64,000 nucleotides of DNA from Micromonospora saelicesensis (GTDB lineage Bacteria; Actinomycetota; Actinomycetes; Mycobacteriales; Micromonosporaceae): positions 1,030,434-1,094,433 of the forward strand of contig NZ_FMCR01000003.1 in the NCBI RefSeq assembly GCF_900091575.1, given 5' to 3'. The position numbers were made by a program, and so were the translations under genes. A model generated the notes under the pieces. The model did not search any database. It worked only from the letters and a program-made list of their open reading frames with translations, and was not told the origin of the DNA. Shown one piece after another: positions 1-8,824 of the stretch (position 1 is its first letter; each line of letters opens with the position of its first letter).

Positions 1-1
1 G

Positions 2-328
2 TACGCCCGACCCGGGATGCTCGGTCTGGAGACGGCCCTCTCCATCGCGCTGGACGTGCTCGGCCCCGAGTGGGACCTGATCGCCGAGCGGATGTCGCGC
101 ACCCCCGCACGGATCGCCGGCCTCACCGGGCACGGCGTCGACCCCGCGCCGGGTGTGCCGGCGAACCTGACCCTGATCGACCCGGCCGCCCACCGCACCA
201 TCGAGCCGGCTGAGCTGGCCAGTCGCAGTCGCAACACCCCGTACGCCCGCATGACGCTGCCAGGTCGCATCGTGGCGACCTTCCTGCGCGGCGAGCCGAC
301 GGTCCTGGACGGAAAGGCTGTCAAGTAA
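2..328 (+). CDS. pyrC: Dihydroorotase, C-terminal part (window edge)
   Basis: This is the last 108 or so codons of a dihydroorotase, the zinc amidohydrolase that closes carbamoyl-aspartate to dihydroorotate in pyrimidine synthesis. The reading frame is open from base 2; the 5' end lies outside the window. The visible part carries the typical tail of type I dihydroorotases: an ALD segment near residue 15, 'RMSRTPARIAGL', a 'TLIDP' strand and the 'SRSRNTPY' segment followed by a short beta tail. The metal-binding histidines are upstream and cannot be checked. The TAA stop shares one base with the carA ATG, so the two genes are in one operon and probably translationally coupled. Confidence 0.9.
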   Translation, partial: YARPGMLGLETALSIALDVLGPEWDLIAERMSRTPARIAGLTGHGVDPAPGVPANLTLIDPAAHRTIEPAELASRSRNTPYARMTLPGRIVATFLRGEPTVLDGKAVK

Positions 329-1491
329 TGGTCAAGCGCAGACCCGCAATCCTGGTGCTGGAGGACGGCCGTACGTTCCCCGGTGAGGCGTACGGCAGCG
401 TCGGGGAGACCTTCGGCGAGGCGGTCTTCAACACCGGCATGACCGGTTACCAGGAGACCCTGACCGACCCGTCCTACCACCGTCAGGTGGTGGTGCAGAC
501 CGCGCCGCACATCGGCAACACCGGCGTCAACGGCGAGGACGACGAGTCCGGCCGGATCTGGGTGGCCGGCTACGTCGTGCGCGACCCTGCCCGGATCGGC
601 TCGAACTGGCGGGCCACCGGTGGTCTCGAGGACCGCCTCGCCACCGAGGGTGTGGTGGGCATCAGCGGGGTGGACACCCGTGCGCTGACCCGGCACCTGC
701 GCGAGCGGGGCGCCATGCGGGTGGGCATCTCCAGCATCGACAACGACCCGCAGAGCCTGCTGGCCCGGGTCCGGCAGGCGCCGCAGATGGTCGGCGCGGA
801 CCTGTCCGCCGAGGTGAGCACCGCCGAGCCGTACGTCGTCGAGGCCCTGGGCGAGCACCGGTTCACCGTGGCCGCCCTGGACCTGGGCATCAAGCGCAAC
901 GTGCCGCGTCGGCTGGCCACCCGTGGGGTGACCACCCACGTGCTGCCGGCGTCGTCGAGCATCGACCAGATGCTCGCCACCGGCGCCGACGCGATCTTCC
1001 TGTCGCCCGGCCCGGGTGACCCGGCGACCGCCGACGCCCCGGTGGCGCTGGCCCAGGAGGCGCTGCGGCGGGAGGTGCCGTTGTTCGGCATCTGCTTCGG
1101 CAGCCAGATCCTGGGTCGGGCGCTCGGCTTCGGCACCTACAAGCTGGGCTACGGACACCGGGGGATCAACCAGCCGGTGCTCGACCGGGTCACCGGCAAG
1201 GTCGAGGTGACCAGCCACAACCACGGCTTCGCCGTGCAGGTTCCCGGCTCGGGCAACGGCGCGGTCGTCCCCGACCAGGTGATCGACACCGACTTCGGTG
1301 GCGTACGGGTGTCGCACGTCTGCCTCAATGACAACGTGGTCGAGGGGCTGCGGGCAGTGGACCTGCCCGCGTTCACCGTCCAGTACCACCCGGAGGCGGC
1401 GGCCGGCCCGCACGACGCGGACTACCTCTTCGACCGATTCGCCGATCTCATCGAGGGCCGGACCCACAGCAAGGGGCGCAGCAATGCCTAA
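328..1491 (+). CDS. carA: Carbamoyl-phosphate synthase small chain
   Basis: A 387-residue glutaminase subunit that supplies ammonia from glutamine to CarB for carbamoyl phosphate, used for both UMP and arginine. The N-terminal CPSase small-chain domain begins 'RPAILVLEDGRTF' and carries 'GMTGYQETLTDPSY'. The class I glutamine amidotransferase domain occupies roughly residues 190-375, with nucleophile Cys256 in 'GICFGSQ' and the His354/Glu356 pair in 'YHPEA'. Length is normal for the family. The start ATG overlaps the pyrC stop and the gene ends 8 bases inside carB, so translation of pyrC-carA-carB is probably coupled. Confidence 0.97.
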   Translation: MVKRRPAILVLEDGRTFPGEAYGSVGETFGEAVFNTGMTGYQETLTDPSYHRQVVVQTAPHIGNTGVNGEDDESGRIWVAGYVVRDPARIGSNWRATGGLEDRLATEGVVGISGVDTRALTRHLRERGAMRVGISSIDNDPQSLLARVRQAPQMVGADLSAEVSTAEPYVVEALGEHRFTVAALDLGIKRNVPRRLATRGVTTHVLPASSSIDQMLATGADAIFLSPGPGDPATADAPVALAQEALRREVPLFGICFGSQILGRALGFGTYKLGYGHRGINQPVLDRVTGKVEVTSHNHGFAVQVPGSGNGAVVPDQVIDTDFGGVRVSHVCLNDNVVEGLRAVDLPAFTVQYHPEAAAGPHDADYLFDRFADLIEGRTHSKGRSNA

Positions 1492-4400
1492 GCGGACCGA
1501 TCTCAAGCACATCCTCGTGATCGGCTCCGGGCCGATCGTCATCGGGCAGGCCTGCGAGTTCGACTACTCCGGCACCCAGGCGTGCCGGGTGCTGCGCAGC
1601 GAGGGGATCCGGGTCAGCCTGGTCAACTCCAACCCGGCGACGATCATGACGGACCCGGAGTTCGCCGACGCGACCTACGTCGAGCCGATCACCCCGGAGT
1701 TCGTGGAGCTGGTCATCGCCAAGGAGCGCCCGGACGCGATCCTCGCGACCCTCGGCGGGCAGACCGCGCTGAACACGGCCGTCGCCCTGCACGAGGCCGG
1801 CGTCCTGGAGAAGTACGGCGTCGAGCTGATCGGCGCGAACATCGACGCCATCAACCGGGGCGAGGACCGGCAGCTGTTCAAGGAGATCGTGGCGAAGGCC
1901 GGCGTACGGCTGGGCGTCGACGACCCGACCGCGCTGGTGCCCCGCTCGCGGGTCTGCCACTCGATGGACGAGGTCGAGGCGACAGTCGCCGAGCTGGGCC
2001 TGCCGGTGGTGATCCGGCCGTCGTTCACCATGGGGGGCCTGGGCTCCGGCATGGCGCACACCCCGGAGGACCTGGCCCGTATCGCCGGCGACGGCCTGTC
2101 CGCCAGCCCGGTGCACGAGGTGCTCATCGAGGAGAGCGTGCTCGGCTGGAAGGAGTACGAGCTCGAGCTGATGCGCGACCGGCACGACAACGTGGTGGTG
2201 GTCTGCTCGATCGAGAACATCGACCCGATGGGTGTGCACACCGGCGACAGCGTCACAGTGGCCCCGGCCATGACGCTCACCGACCGGGAGTACCAGCGCC
2301 TGCGTGACCTGGGCATCGCCGTGCTGCGCGAGGTCGGGGTGGACACCGGCGGCTGCAACATCCAGTTCGCGGTCAACCCGGTCGACGGCCGGATCGTCGT
2401 GATCGAGATGAACCCCCGGGTGTCGCGGTCCTCGGCGCTGGCCTCCAAGGCGACCGGCTTCCCGATCGCGAAGATCGCCGCGAAGCTGGCCATCGGCTAC
2501 ACCCTCGACGAGATCCCCAACGACATCACCCTGAAGACCCCGGCGGCGTTCGAGCCGACCCTCGACTACGTGGTGGTGAAGATCCCCCGGTTCGCGTTCG
2601 AGAAGTTCCCCGGCGCGGACCCGGAGCTGACCACCACGATGAAGTCGGTGGGCGAGGCCATGAGCCTCGGGCGCAACTTCACCGAGGCGCTGAACAAGGC
2701 GATGCGCTCGATGGAAACCAAGTCGGCCGGTTTCTGGAGCGTGCCGGACCCGGCGGGCGTCACCCTGGCGGAAACCCTCGCCGCGCTGCGGATCCCGCAC
2801 GACGGCCGGCTGTACACGGTGGAGCGGGCGCTACGCCTCGGCGCGTCGATCGCCGAGGTGGCCGAGGCGTCCGGCGGGATCGATCCGTGGTTCCTGGACC
2901 AGATCTCCGCGCTGATCGAGCTGCGCGCCGAGATCGTCGACGCGCCGGTGCTCGACGCCGACCTGCTGCGCCGCGCCAAGCGGGCCGGTCTGTCCGACCG
3001 GCAGCTCGCCGCGCTGCGCCCGGAGCTGGCCGCCGAGGACGGCGTACGGACCCTGCGCCACCGCCTCGACGTGCGCCCGGTCTACAAGACGGTGGACACC
3101 TGCGCGGCCGAGTTCGAGGCGACCACGCCGTACCACTACTCCACGTACGACCTGGAGACCGAGGTCGTGCCGTCGGACCGGCCGAAGGTGCTGATCCTGG
3201 GCTCCGGCCCGAACCGGATCGGGCAGGGCATCGAGTTCGACTACTCGTGCGTGCACGCCGTCCAGGCGTTGCGGTCGGCCGGTTACGAGACCGTCATGGT
3301 CAACTGCAACCCGGAGACGGTCTCCACCGACTACGACACCGCCGACCGGCTCTACTTCGAGCCGTTGACCTTCGAGGACGTCCTGGAGGTCTGGCACGCC
3401 GAGGACTCGTCCGGTCGCGCGGCCGGCGGGCCGGGTGTGGTCGGGGTGGTCGTGCAACTCGGCGGGCAGACCCCGCTGGGGCTGGCGCAGCGGCTCAAGA
3501 ACGCCGGTGTGCCGATCGTCGGCACCTCCCCGGAGTCGATCCACCTGGCCGAGGAGCGCGGCGCTTTTGGCGCGGTGCTGGCCCGCGCCGGACTGCGCGC
3601 GCCGGCGCACGGCATGGCCACCTCGTACGACGAGGCCAAGACGATCGCCGACGAGATCGGCTACCCGGTGCTGGTCCGGCCGTCGTACGTGCTGGGCGGG
3701 CGGGGCATGGAGATCGTCTACGACGACCCGACGCTGCGCGACTACATCGGCCGGGCCACCGACATCTCCCCGGACCACCCGGTGCTGGTGGACCGGTTCC
3801 TCGACGACGCCATCGAGATCGACGTGGACGCGCTGTGCGACGCCGACGGCGAGGTCTACATCGGCGGCGTGATGGAGCACATCGAGGAGGCGGGTATCCA
3901 CTCCGGCGACTCGTCCTGCGCGCTCCCGCCGATCACCCTCGCGGGCTCGCACCTGGTCGAGGTCCGCCGCTACACCGAGGCCATCGCGCGTGGCGTCGGG
4001 GTCCGTGGCCTGCTCAACGTGCAGTACGCCCTCAAGGACGACGTGCTCTACGTGCTGGAGGCCAACCCGCGCGCGTCGCGGACCGTCCCGTTCGTCTCCA
4101 AGGCCACGGCGGTGCCGCTGGCCAAGGCGGCGGCCCGGATCGCGCTCGGGGCGAGCATCGCCGAGCTGCGCGCCGAGGGCCTGCTGCCGGCGACGGGGGA
4201 CGGGGGCACGATGCCCGCCGACGCGCCGGTCGCGGTCAAGGAGGCGGTGCTGCCGTTCAAGCGTTTCCGGACCCGCGCGGGCAAGGGGATCGACTCGCTG
4301 CTCGGGCCGGAGATGAAGTCGACCGGCGAGGTGATGGGCATCGACACCAACTTCGGGCATGCCTTCGCCAAGAGCCAGTCGGCCGCGTACGGGTCGCTGC

Positions 4401-4831
4401 CGACCGCCGGGAAGATCTTCGTCTCGGTGGCCAACCGGGACAAGCGCGGCATGATCTTCCCGATCAAGCGGCTGGCCGATCTGGGCTTCGAGATCGTCGC
4501 CACCGCCGGCACGGCCGAGGTGCTGCGCCGGCACGGCATCGCGTGTGAGCAGATCCGCAAGCATTACCAGGCCGGTGCGGGCGACGACGCGGTGTCGCTG
4601 ATCGGTGGCGGCCACGTGGCGCTGGTGATCAACACGCCGCAGGGTTCGGGTGCCAGCGCCCGCTCCGACGGCTACGAGATCCGCAGCGCGGCCGTCACCG
4701 CGGACATCCCGTGCATCACCACGGTCCCCGGCGCCGCCGCGGCGGTGATGGGCATCGAGGCGCGGATCCGCGGCGACATGCAGGTCCGCCCCCTGCAGGA
4801 CCTGCACGCAACCCTGCGGGCGGCCCAGTGA
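1484..4831 (+). CDS. carB: Carbamoyl-phosphate synthase large chain
   Basis: A 1115-residue synthetase subunit that makes carbamoyl phosphate from bicarbonate, ammonia and two ATP. Two ATP-grasp halves are visible, each opened by a paired nucleotide-binding motif ('VIGSGPIVIGQACEFDYSG' and later 'LGSGPNRIGQGIEFDYS'), followed by a C-terminal MGS-like allosteric domain starting near 'GKIFVSVANRDKRG'. The frame is open further upstream, but the family begins at 'MPKRTDLKHILVIGSGPI', so the ATG at 1484 inside the carA tail is chosen. The TGA stop overlaps the pyrD GTG. Confidence 0.97.
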   Translation: MPKRTDLKHILVIGSGPIVIGQACEFDYSGTQACRVLRSEGIRVSLVNSNPATIMTDPEFADATYVEPITPEFVELVIAKERPDAILATLGGQTALNTAVALHEAGVLEKYGVELIGANIDAINRGEDRQLFKEIVAKAGVRLGVDDPTALVPRSRVCHSMDEVEATVAELGLPVVIRPSFTMGGLGSGMAHTPEDLARIAGDGLSASPVHEVLIEESVLGWKEYELELMRDRHDNVVVVCSIENIDPMGVHTGDSVTVAPAMTLTDREYQRLRDLGIAVLREVGVDTGGCNIQFAVNPVDGRIVVIEMNPRVSRSSALASKATGFPIAKIAAKLAIGYTLDEIPNDITLKTPAAFEPTLDYVVVKIPRFAFEKFPGADPELTTTMKSVGEAMSLGRNFTEALNKAMRSMETKSAGFWSVPDPAGVTLAETLAALRIPHDGRLYTVERALRLGASIAEVAEASGGIDPWFLDQISALIELRAEIVDAPVLDADLLRRAKRAGLSDRQLAALRPELAAEDGVRTLRHRLDVRPVYKTVDTCAAEFEATTPYHYSTYDLETEVVPSDRPKVLILGSGPNRIGQGIEFDYSCVHAVQALRSAGYETVMVNCNPETVSTDYDTADRLYFEPLTFEDVLEVWHAEDSSGRAAGGPGVVGVVVQLGGQTPLGLAQRLKNAGVPIVGTSPESIHLAEERGAFGAVLARAGLRAPAHGMATSYDEAKTIADEIGYPVLVRPSYVLGGRGMEIVYDDPTLRDYIGRATDISPDHPVLVDRFLDDAIEIDVDALCDADGEVYIGGVMEHIEEAGIHSGDSSCALPPITLAGSHLVEVRRYTEAIARGVGVRGLLNVQYALKDDVLYVLEANPRASRTVPFVSKATAVPLAKAAARIALGASIAELRAEGLLPATGDGGTMPADAPVAVKEAVLPFKRFRTRAGKGIDSLLGPEMKSTGEVMGIDTNFGHAFAKSQSAAYGSLPTAGKIFVSVANRDKRGMIFPIKRLADLGFEIVATAGTAEVLRRHGIACEQIRKHYQAGAGDDAVSLIGGGHVALVINTPQGSGASARSDGYEIRSAAVTADIPCITTVPGAAAAVMGIEARIRGDMQVRPLQDLHATLRAAQ

Positions 4832-5874
4832 CAGTGTTCGAGCAGGCGGTACGGCCGTGGTTGTTCCGGCTCGGGGGCGGGGACGCCGAGGCGGCGCACG
4901 AGTGGACGCTGCGGCGGTTGGCGGCCCTGTCGCGGCGGCCGGCCGCGCTCGCCGCGCTGCGGGCCCGCTACGCGGTCGACGCGCCGCGCACCGTGTTCGG
5001 GGTGCGGTTCCCCAACCCGGTCGGGTTGGCCGCCGGCATGGACAAGGACGGCGCGGCGCTGCCGGCCTGGCCGGCGCTCGGCTTCGGTTTCGTGGAGGTC
5101 GGCACGGTCACCGCGCACGCCCAGCCGGGCAACCCCCGGCCGCGGCTGTTCCGGCTGCCGGCCAGCGAGGCGGTGGTCAACCGGATGGGCTTCAACAACG
5201 CCGGGGCCGCCGCGCTGGCCGCCCGGCTGGCGGCGCTGCCGCGCCCGCTCGGGGTGCCGCTGGGCATCTCGCTGGGCAAGTCCAAGGTGACCCCGCTGGA
5301 CGAGGCGGTCGAGGACTACCTCGCCTCGTACCGGGCACTGCGCGGGCACGGCGACTATTTCGCGGTGAACGTGTCCTCACCGAACACCCCGGGTCTGCGG
5401 TCGTTGCAGGACCGTGGCCACCTGGACGCGCTGCTCGGCGCGTTGGTGGGGGAGAAGCCGGTGCTGGTCAAGATCGCACCAGACCTGACCGAGGCGGCGA
5501 TCGCCGAGCTGCTGGAGGTCTGCCTGGCCCGGGGTGCCGCCGGGGTGATCGCCACCAACACCACGCTGTCGCGGGAGGGCCTCGCCGGCGTCGACGTCGA
5601 GCGTGGCGCGCAGGCCGGTGGCCTCTCCGGCCGGCCGCTCACCGGGCGGGCCCGCGACGTGGTCGCCTTCGTCCACTCCGAGACCGGCGGCCGGCTGCCG
5701 ATCATCGGCGTCGGCGGGGTGCTGGACCCGGACGACGCGGCGCGGATGTTCGATGCCGGCGCCGCCCTGGTGCAGCTCTACACCGGCTTCATCTACCGAG
5801 GACCGGCCCTGGTCCGCGCCGCCGCCCGCGCGGCGGCCGCAACGGCGGCACCGGACGCGGTCGCCGGCCGGTGA
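4828..5874 (+). CDS. pyrD: Dihydroorotate dehydrogenase (quinone), class 2
   Basis: A 348-residue FMN flavoprotein that oxidises dihydroorotate to orotate and passes electrons to the quinone pool. The amphipathic N-terminal segment ('QAVRPWLFRLGG...') and 'AAGMDKDGAALPAW' mark the membrane-associated class 2 enzymes. The catalytic base is the second serine of 'NVSSPNTPGLR' (Ser184). 'GVGGVLDPDDAARMFDAGA' and 'LVQLYTGFIYRGP' form the FMN phosphate site. The GTG at 4828 overlaps the carB TGA and gives the usual length; a second GTG two codons on is possible. It belongs to the pyr operon. Confidence 0.95.
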   Translation: MTVFEQAVRPWLFRLGGGDAEAAHEWTLRRLAALSRRPAALAALRARYAVDAPRTVFGVRFPNPVGLAAGMDKDGAALPAWPALGFGFVEVGTVTAHAQPGNPRPRLFRLPASEAVVNRMGFNNAGAAALAARLAALPRPLGVPLGISLGKSKVTPLDEAVEDYLASYRALRGHGDYFAVNVSSPNTPGLRSLQDRGHLDALLGALVGEKPVLVKIAPDLTEAAIAELLEVCLARGAAGVIATNTTLSREGLAGVDVERGAQAGGLSGRPLTGRARDVVAFVHSETGGRLPIIGVGGVLDPDDAARMFDAGAALVQLYTGFIYRGPALVRAAARAAAATAAPDAVAGR

Positions 5875-5954
5875 CCGCCCCCGGTCCGGTGCTGGCCCGG
5901 CCTAACAGGGTGCCGAGCCCGCTCCGCGCCGACGACCCCACGCCCGTTGTTGCC

Positions 5955-6037
5955 CCTTTGCTCTGCACCCGTAAATGCACCACCCGGAGCGCGACGCCCG
6001 GCCACCGGGTGTCGCGTCCGCGGGTGCAGAGCAAAGG
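5955..6037. repeat. 83-bp inverted-repeat element (cruciform-like)
   Basis: The 244-bp gap between pyrD and bioA holds perfect 17-bp inverted arms: CCTTTGCTCTGCACCCG at 5955-5971 and its reverse complement at 6021-6037. Between them is a second nested inverted repeat of about 11 bp (around 5991-6017, one G-T mismatch). As RNA or extruded DNA it would form a long branched hairpin. There is no U-tract, so it is not a standard intrinsic terminator, although it could end transcription of the pyr genes. Only this copy occurs in the window. It looks like a REP/MITE-type palindromic unit, but that is inference. Confidence 0.7.
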
Positions 6038-6118
6038 CGGGGGAGGCGGCGGCGGAGAGGTTCGATCCGGCCGCAGGACGTCCGCCGTCCGGACCGTTTG
6101 AGGCGCAGAGGAGTACGC

Positions 6119-7393
6119 GTGACACCCGAGGAGATCCTGGCCGCTGACCGGGCGCACGTCTGGCACCCGTACGCCGCGCTGCCGCCGGCCAACCCGCCCT
6201 ACGTGGTGCGCGGCGCCGAGGGGGTACGGCTCACCCTGGCCGACGGGCGGAAGCTGGTGGACGGGATGTCGTCCTGGTGGGCGGCGATCCACGGGTACCG
6301 GCACCCGGTGCTGGACGCGGCGGTGACCGACCAGCTCGGCCGGATGAGCCACGTGATGTTCGGCGGGCTCACCCACGAGCCGGCGGTGCAGCTGGCCCGG
6401 ACCCTGGTCGAGCTGACCCCGGACGGCCTGGAGCACGTGTTCCTGGCCGACTCCGGCTCGGTCAGCGTCGAGGTGGCGGTGAAGATGTGCCTGCAGTACC
6501 AGCGGGCCGTCGGGCGGCCGCAGCGGCGCCGGCTGGCGACCTGGCGGGGTGGCTACCACGGCGACACCTTCCATCCGATGAGCGTCTGCGACCCGGAGGG
6601 CGGGATGCACCACCTGTGGGGCGACGTGCTGCCCCGGCAGGTGTTCGCTCCGGTGCCGCCGGGCGGCTTCACCGACCCGCCCGACGACGCGTACGTGGCG
6701 GCGCTGGTGGAGACGGTCGAGCGGTACGCCGACGAGTTGGCCGCCGTGATCGTCGAGCCCGTCGTCCAGGGCGCCGGCGGGATGCGCTTCCACCACCCGG
6801 GTTACCTGCGGGTGCTGCGCGAGGTGACCCGTGCGCACGGAATTCTGCTGATCTTCGACGAGATCGCCACCGGGTTCGGCCGTACCGGCGAGATGTTCGC
6901 CGCCGAGCACGCCGGTGTGACGCCGGACGTGCTCTGCGTGGGCAAGGCGCTGACCGGTGGGTACCTGACCCTCGCGGCGACCCTGTGCACCGCGGAGGTC
7001 GCCCGGGGCATCTCGGCGGCCGGCGTGCTGGCGCACGGGCCCACGTTCATGGGCAACCCGCTGGCCTGCGCGGTGGCGAACGCCTCCATCGGGCTGCTGC
7101 GGGCCGGAGACTGGGCCGGCCAGGTCGCCAGGGTCGGCGCCGGCCTGCGCGCCGGTCTGGAGCCCCTGCGCGGCACGCCGGGCGTGGCCGACGTGCGGGT
7201 CCTCGGCGCGATCGGCGTGGTGCAGCTCGATCACGAGGTCGACCTCGGCGCGGCGACCGCGGCCGCCGTCGCCCAGGGGGTGTGGCTGCGTCCGTTCCGC
7301 GACCTGATCTACACGATGCCGCCGTACGTCACCGACGACGCCGACCTGGCCCGGATCGCGACCGGGGTGGCGGCGGCGGTGGCGGCTGGCTGA
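6119..7393 (+). CDS. bioA: Adenosylmethionine-8-amino-7-oxononanoate aminotransferase
   Basis: A 424-residue class III PLP aminotransferase that turns KAPA into DAPA in biotin synthesis using S-adenosylmethionine as amino donor. Diagnostic BioA features are 'DRAHVWHPYA' near the N terminus, 'SSWWAAIHGY', 'FADSGS'-type cofactor loop ('LADSGSVSVEVA') and the Schiff-base lysine K276 in 'CVGKALTGGY'. The frame extends upstream into the inverted repeat, but the GTG at 6119 with AGAGGAG six bases before it fits the family start. No other bio gene is nearby. It is inserted between pyrD and pyrF, which are otherwise part of one pathway cluster. Confidence 0.93.
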   Translation: MTPEEILAADRAHVWHPYAALPPANPPYVVRGAEGVRLTLADGRKLVDGMSSWWAAIHGYRHPVLDAAVTDQLGRMSHVMFGGLTHEPAVQLARTLVELTPDGLEHVFLADSGSVSVEVAVKMCLQYQRAVGRPQRRRLATWRGGYHGDTFHPMSVCDPEGGMHHLWGDVLPRQVFAPVPPGGFTDPPDDAYVAALVETVERYADELAAVIVEPVVQGAGGMRFHHPGYLRVLREVTRAHGILLIFDEIATGFGRTGEMFAAEHAGVTPDVLCVGKALTGGYLTLAATLCTAEVARGISAAGVLAHGPTFMGNPLACAVANASIGLLRAGDWAGQVARVGAGLRAGLEPLRGTPGVADVRVLGAIGVVQLDHEVDLGAATAAAVAQGVWLRPFRDLIYTMPPYVTDDADLARIATGVAAAVAAG

Positions 7394-7466
7394 GTCGGCC
7401 CGGCCACCGGGTCGACGGGTTACCCGGGCGGGTCGGCCGCCCGGACGAGAAGAGGGGAACACTCCG

Positions 7467-8303
7467 ATGGAGAGCTTCGGCACCCGGCTGCACCGGGCGA
7501 TCACCGAGCGGGGCCCACTCTGTGTGGGCATCGACCCGCATCCCGGTCTGCTGGCCCAGTGGGGCCTCCCGGACGACGTTCAGGGGCTCGACCGGTTCAG
7601 CCGGACCGTGGTGGAAGCCCTCGGTGACCGGGTTGCGGTAGTCAAGCCTCAGTCGGCCTTTTTCGAGCGGTTCGGGTCCCGAGGTGTGGCGATTCTTGAG
7701 TCAACTATCCGACAGTTACGAGATGCCGGCTCGCTCGTTCTGCTCGACGTCAAGCGCGGCGACATCGGTTCGACGGTGAGCGCGTACGCCGCCGCGTACC
7801 TTGATCCATCCAGCCCCGTGTATGTCGACGCGGTCACCGCGAGCCCCTACCTCGGGGTCGGTTCGCTGGCGCCGATGTTCGAGCTGGCCGCCGAGCACGG
7901 CGGCGGCGTGTTCGTGTTGGCGCTCACCTCCAACCCCGAGGGCGCGGCCGTGCAGCGGGCCGTCACGGCCGACGGCCGCACCGTGGCGCAAACCGTGATC
8001 GACGAGATTTCCCAGCTCAACAGGGGTGCGTCCCCGCTCGGGAGCTTCGGTCTGGTGGTCGGCGCGACCATCGGTGACACCGGTCACGACCTCTCCGGTG
8101 TGGGCGGCCCACTGCTCGCTCCGGGGCTCGGCGCGCAGGGTGCCGGTGCAGCCGATCTGCGTACCGTCTTCGGTTCGAGCCTCGCCTCGGTGCTCCCGTC
8201 GTACTCCCGGGAAGTGCTCTCGGCAGGCCCTGATGTGGCCGCGCTGCGGGCCGCCGCGGACCGCGTGTTGGTCGACTGTCGGGCCGTCCTGCCTGCCCGG
8301 TGA
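7467..8303 (+). CDS. pyrF: Orotidine 5'-phosphate decarboxylase, type 2
   Basis: A 278-residue enzyme for the last step to UMP. It belongs to the longer type 2 subfamily, as shown by the N-terminal 'GIDPH' and the catalytic 'DVKRGDIGST' with Lys96. A good ribosome site (AGAGGGG) precedes the ATG. The stretch 7640-7750 is clearly poorer in GC than its surroundings and contains a TTA leucine codon at 7716-7718, a codon that is rare in such genomes. The gene follows bioA by 73 bp and may have its own promoter. Confidence 0.95.
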   Translation: MESFGTRLHRAITERGPLCVGIDPHPGLLAQWGLPDDVQGLDRFSRTVVEALGDRVAVVKPQSAFFERFGSRGVAILESTIRQLRDAGSLVLLDVKRGDIGSTVSAYAAAYLDPSSPVYVDAVTASPYLGVGSLAPMFELAAEHGGGVFVLALTSNPEGAAVQRAVTADGRTVAQTVIDEISQLNRGASPLGSFGLVVGATIGDTGHDLSGVGGPLLAPGLGAQGAGAADLRTVFGSSLASVLPSYSREVLSAGPDVAALRAAADRVLVDCRAVLPAR

Positions 8304-8324
8304 CTGACTGACGGGTCGGTCACT
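8300..8324 (+). terminator. Possible weak terminator after pyrF
   Basis: Immediately after the pyrF stop the sequence GTGACTGAC...GGTCGGTCAC can fold into a stem of about nine pairs, including G-U pairs. No T-run follows. It is only a candidate. Confidence 0.35.
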
Positions 8325-8390
8325 CTACGGTGATCATGCGGCCCCCACGTTGCCGAAAGCTCCGTTGGCCGCTAGTTTTCCCCGCGCTGG

Positions 8391-8411
8391 GAACCATGGA
8401 CCCCTTGGTTC
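8391..8411. promoter_or_regulatory. Inverted repeat in mihF upstream region
   Basis: GAACCA (8391-8396) and TGGTTC (8406-8411) form a six-base inverted repeat with nine bases between, about 70 bp before the mihF start, inside a 178-bp gap between pyrF and mihF. Its position fits an operator or a leader hairpin for mihF. Nothing else in that gap is recognised. Confidence 0.3.
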
Positions 8412-8481
8412 ACAGCGACACCACGTTTCACAGATGCGGCGGTGCGCCCCGCCCGCCGCGATAGGGACCTGAGGAGAACTG

Positions 8482-8799
8482 GTGCCGCTCCCGTCACTGA
8501 CCCCCGAACAACGCGCTGCCGCGCTCGAGAAGGCCGCGGAGATCCGCAAGGCCCGTGCTCAGCTGAAGGAGCAGCTCAAGCAGGGCAAGACCACCCTCGG
8601 TGCTGTCCTCGAGCGGGCCGAGAGCGACGACGTCGTTGGCAAGCTCAAGGTGTCGGCCGTCCTGCAGGCCATGCCGGGCATCGGCAAGATCCGGGCTACC
8701 CAGATCATGGAGAAGCTCAAGATCGCCGACAGCCGTCGCCTGCGTGGCCTCGGCGAGCAGCAGCGCAAGGCACTGCTTGGAGAGTTCGCCGCCAACTGA
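8482..8799 (+). CDS. mihF: Actinobacterial integration host factor (mIHF)
   Basis: A 105-residue nucleoid protein that binds and bends DNA without strong sequence specificity. It has an N-terminal long helix ('TPEQRAAALEKAAEIRKARAQLKEQ') and the helix-two-turn-helix core ending in 'AMPGIGKIRATQIMEKLKI', followed by 'RRLRGLGEQQRKALL', all typical of mIHF. The GTG start is preceded by GAGGAG at seven bases. In actinobacteria the gene regularly sits directly before gmk, as here, with 25 bp between them. Confidence 0.95.
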   Translation: MPLPSLTPEQRAAALEKAAEIRKARAQLKEQLKQGKTTLGAVLERAESDDVVGKLKVSAVLQAMPGIGKIRATQIMEKLKIADSRRLRGLGEQQRKALLGEFAAN

Positions 8800-8824
8800 A
8801 CCTGGCAGCGTGTAGAAACAAGCA

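Noticed and set aside
2831..4807. A 658-codon minus-strand frame within carB
   Set aside because: Antisense shadow of carB; composition is His/Arg/Val/Asp repeats typical of reversed GC-rich codons.
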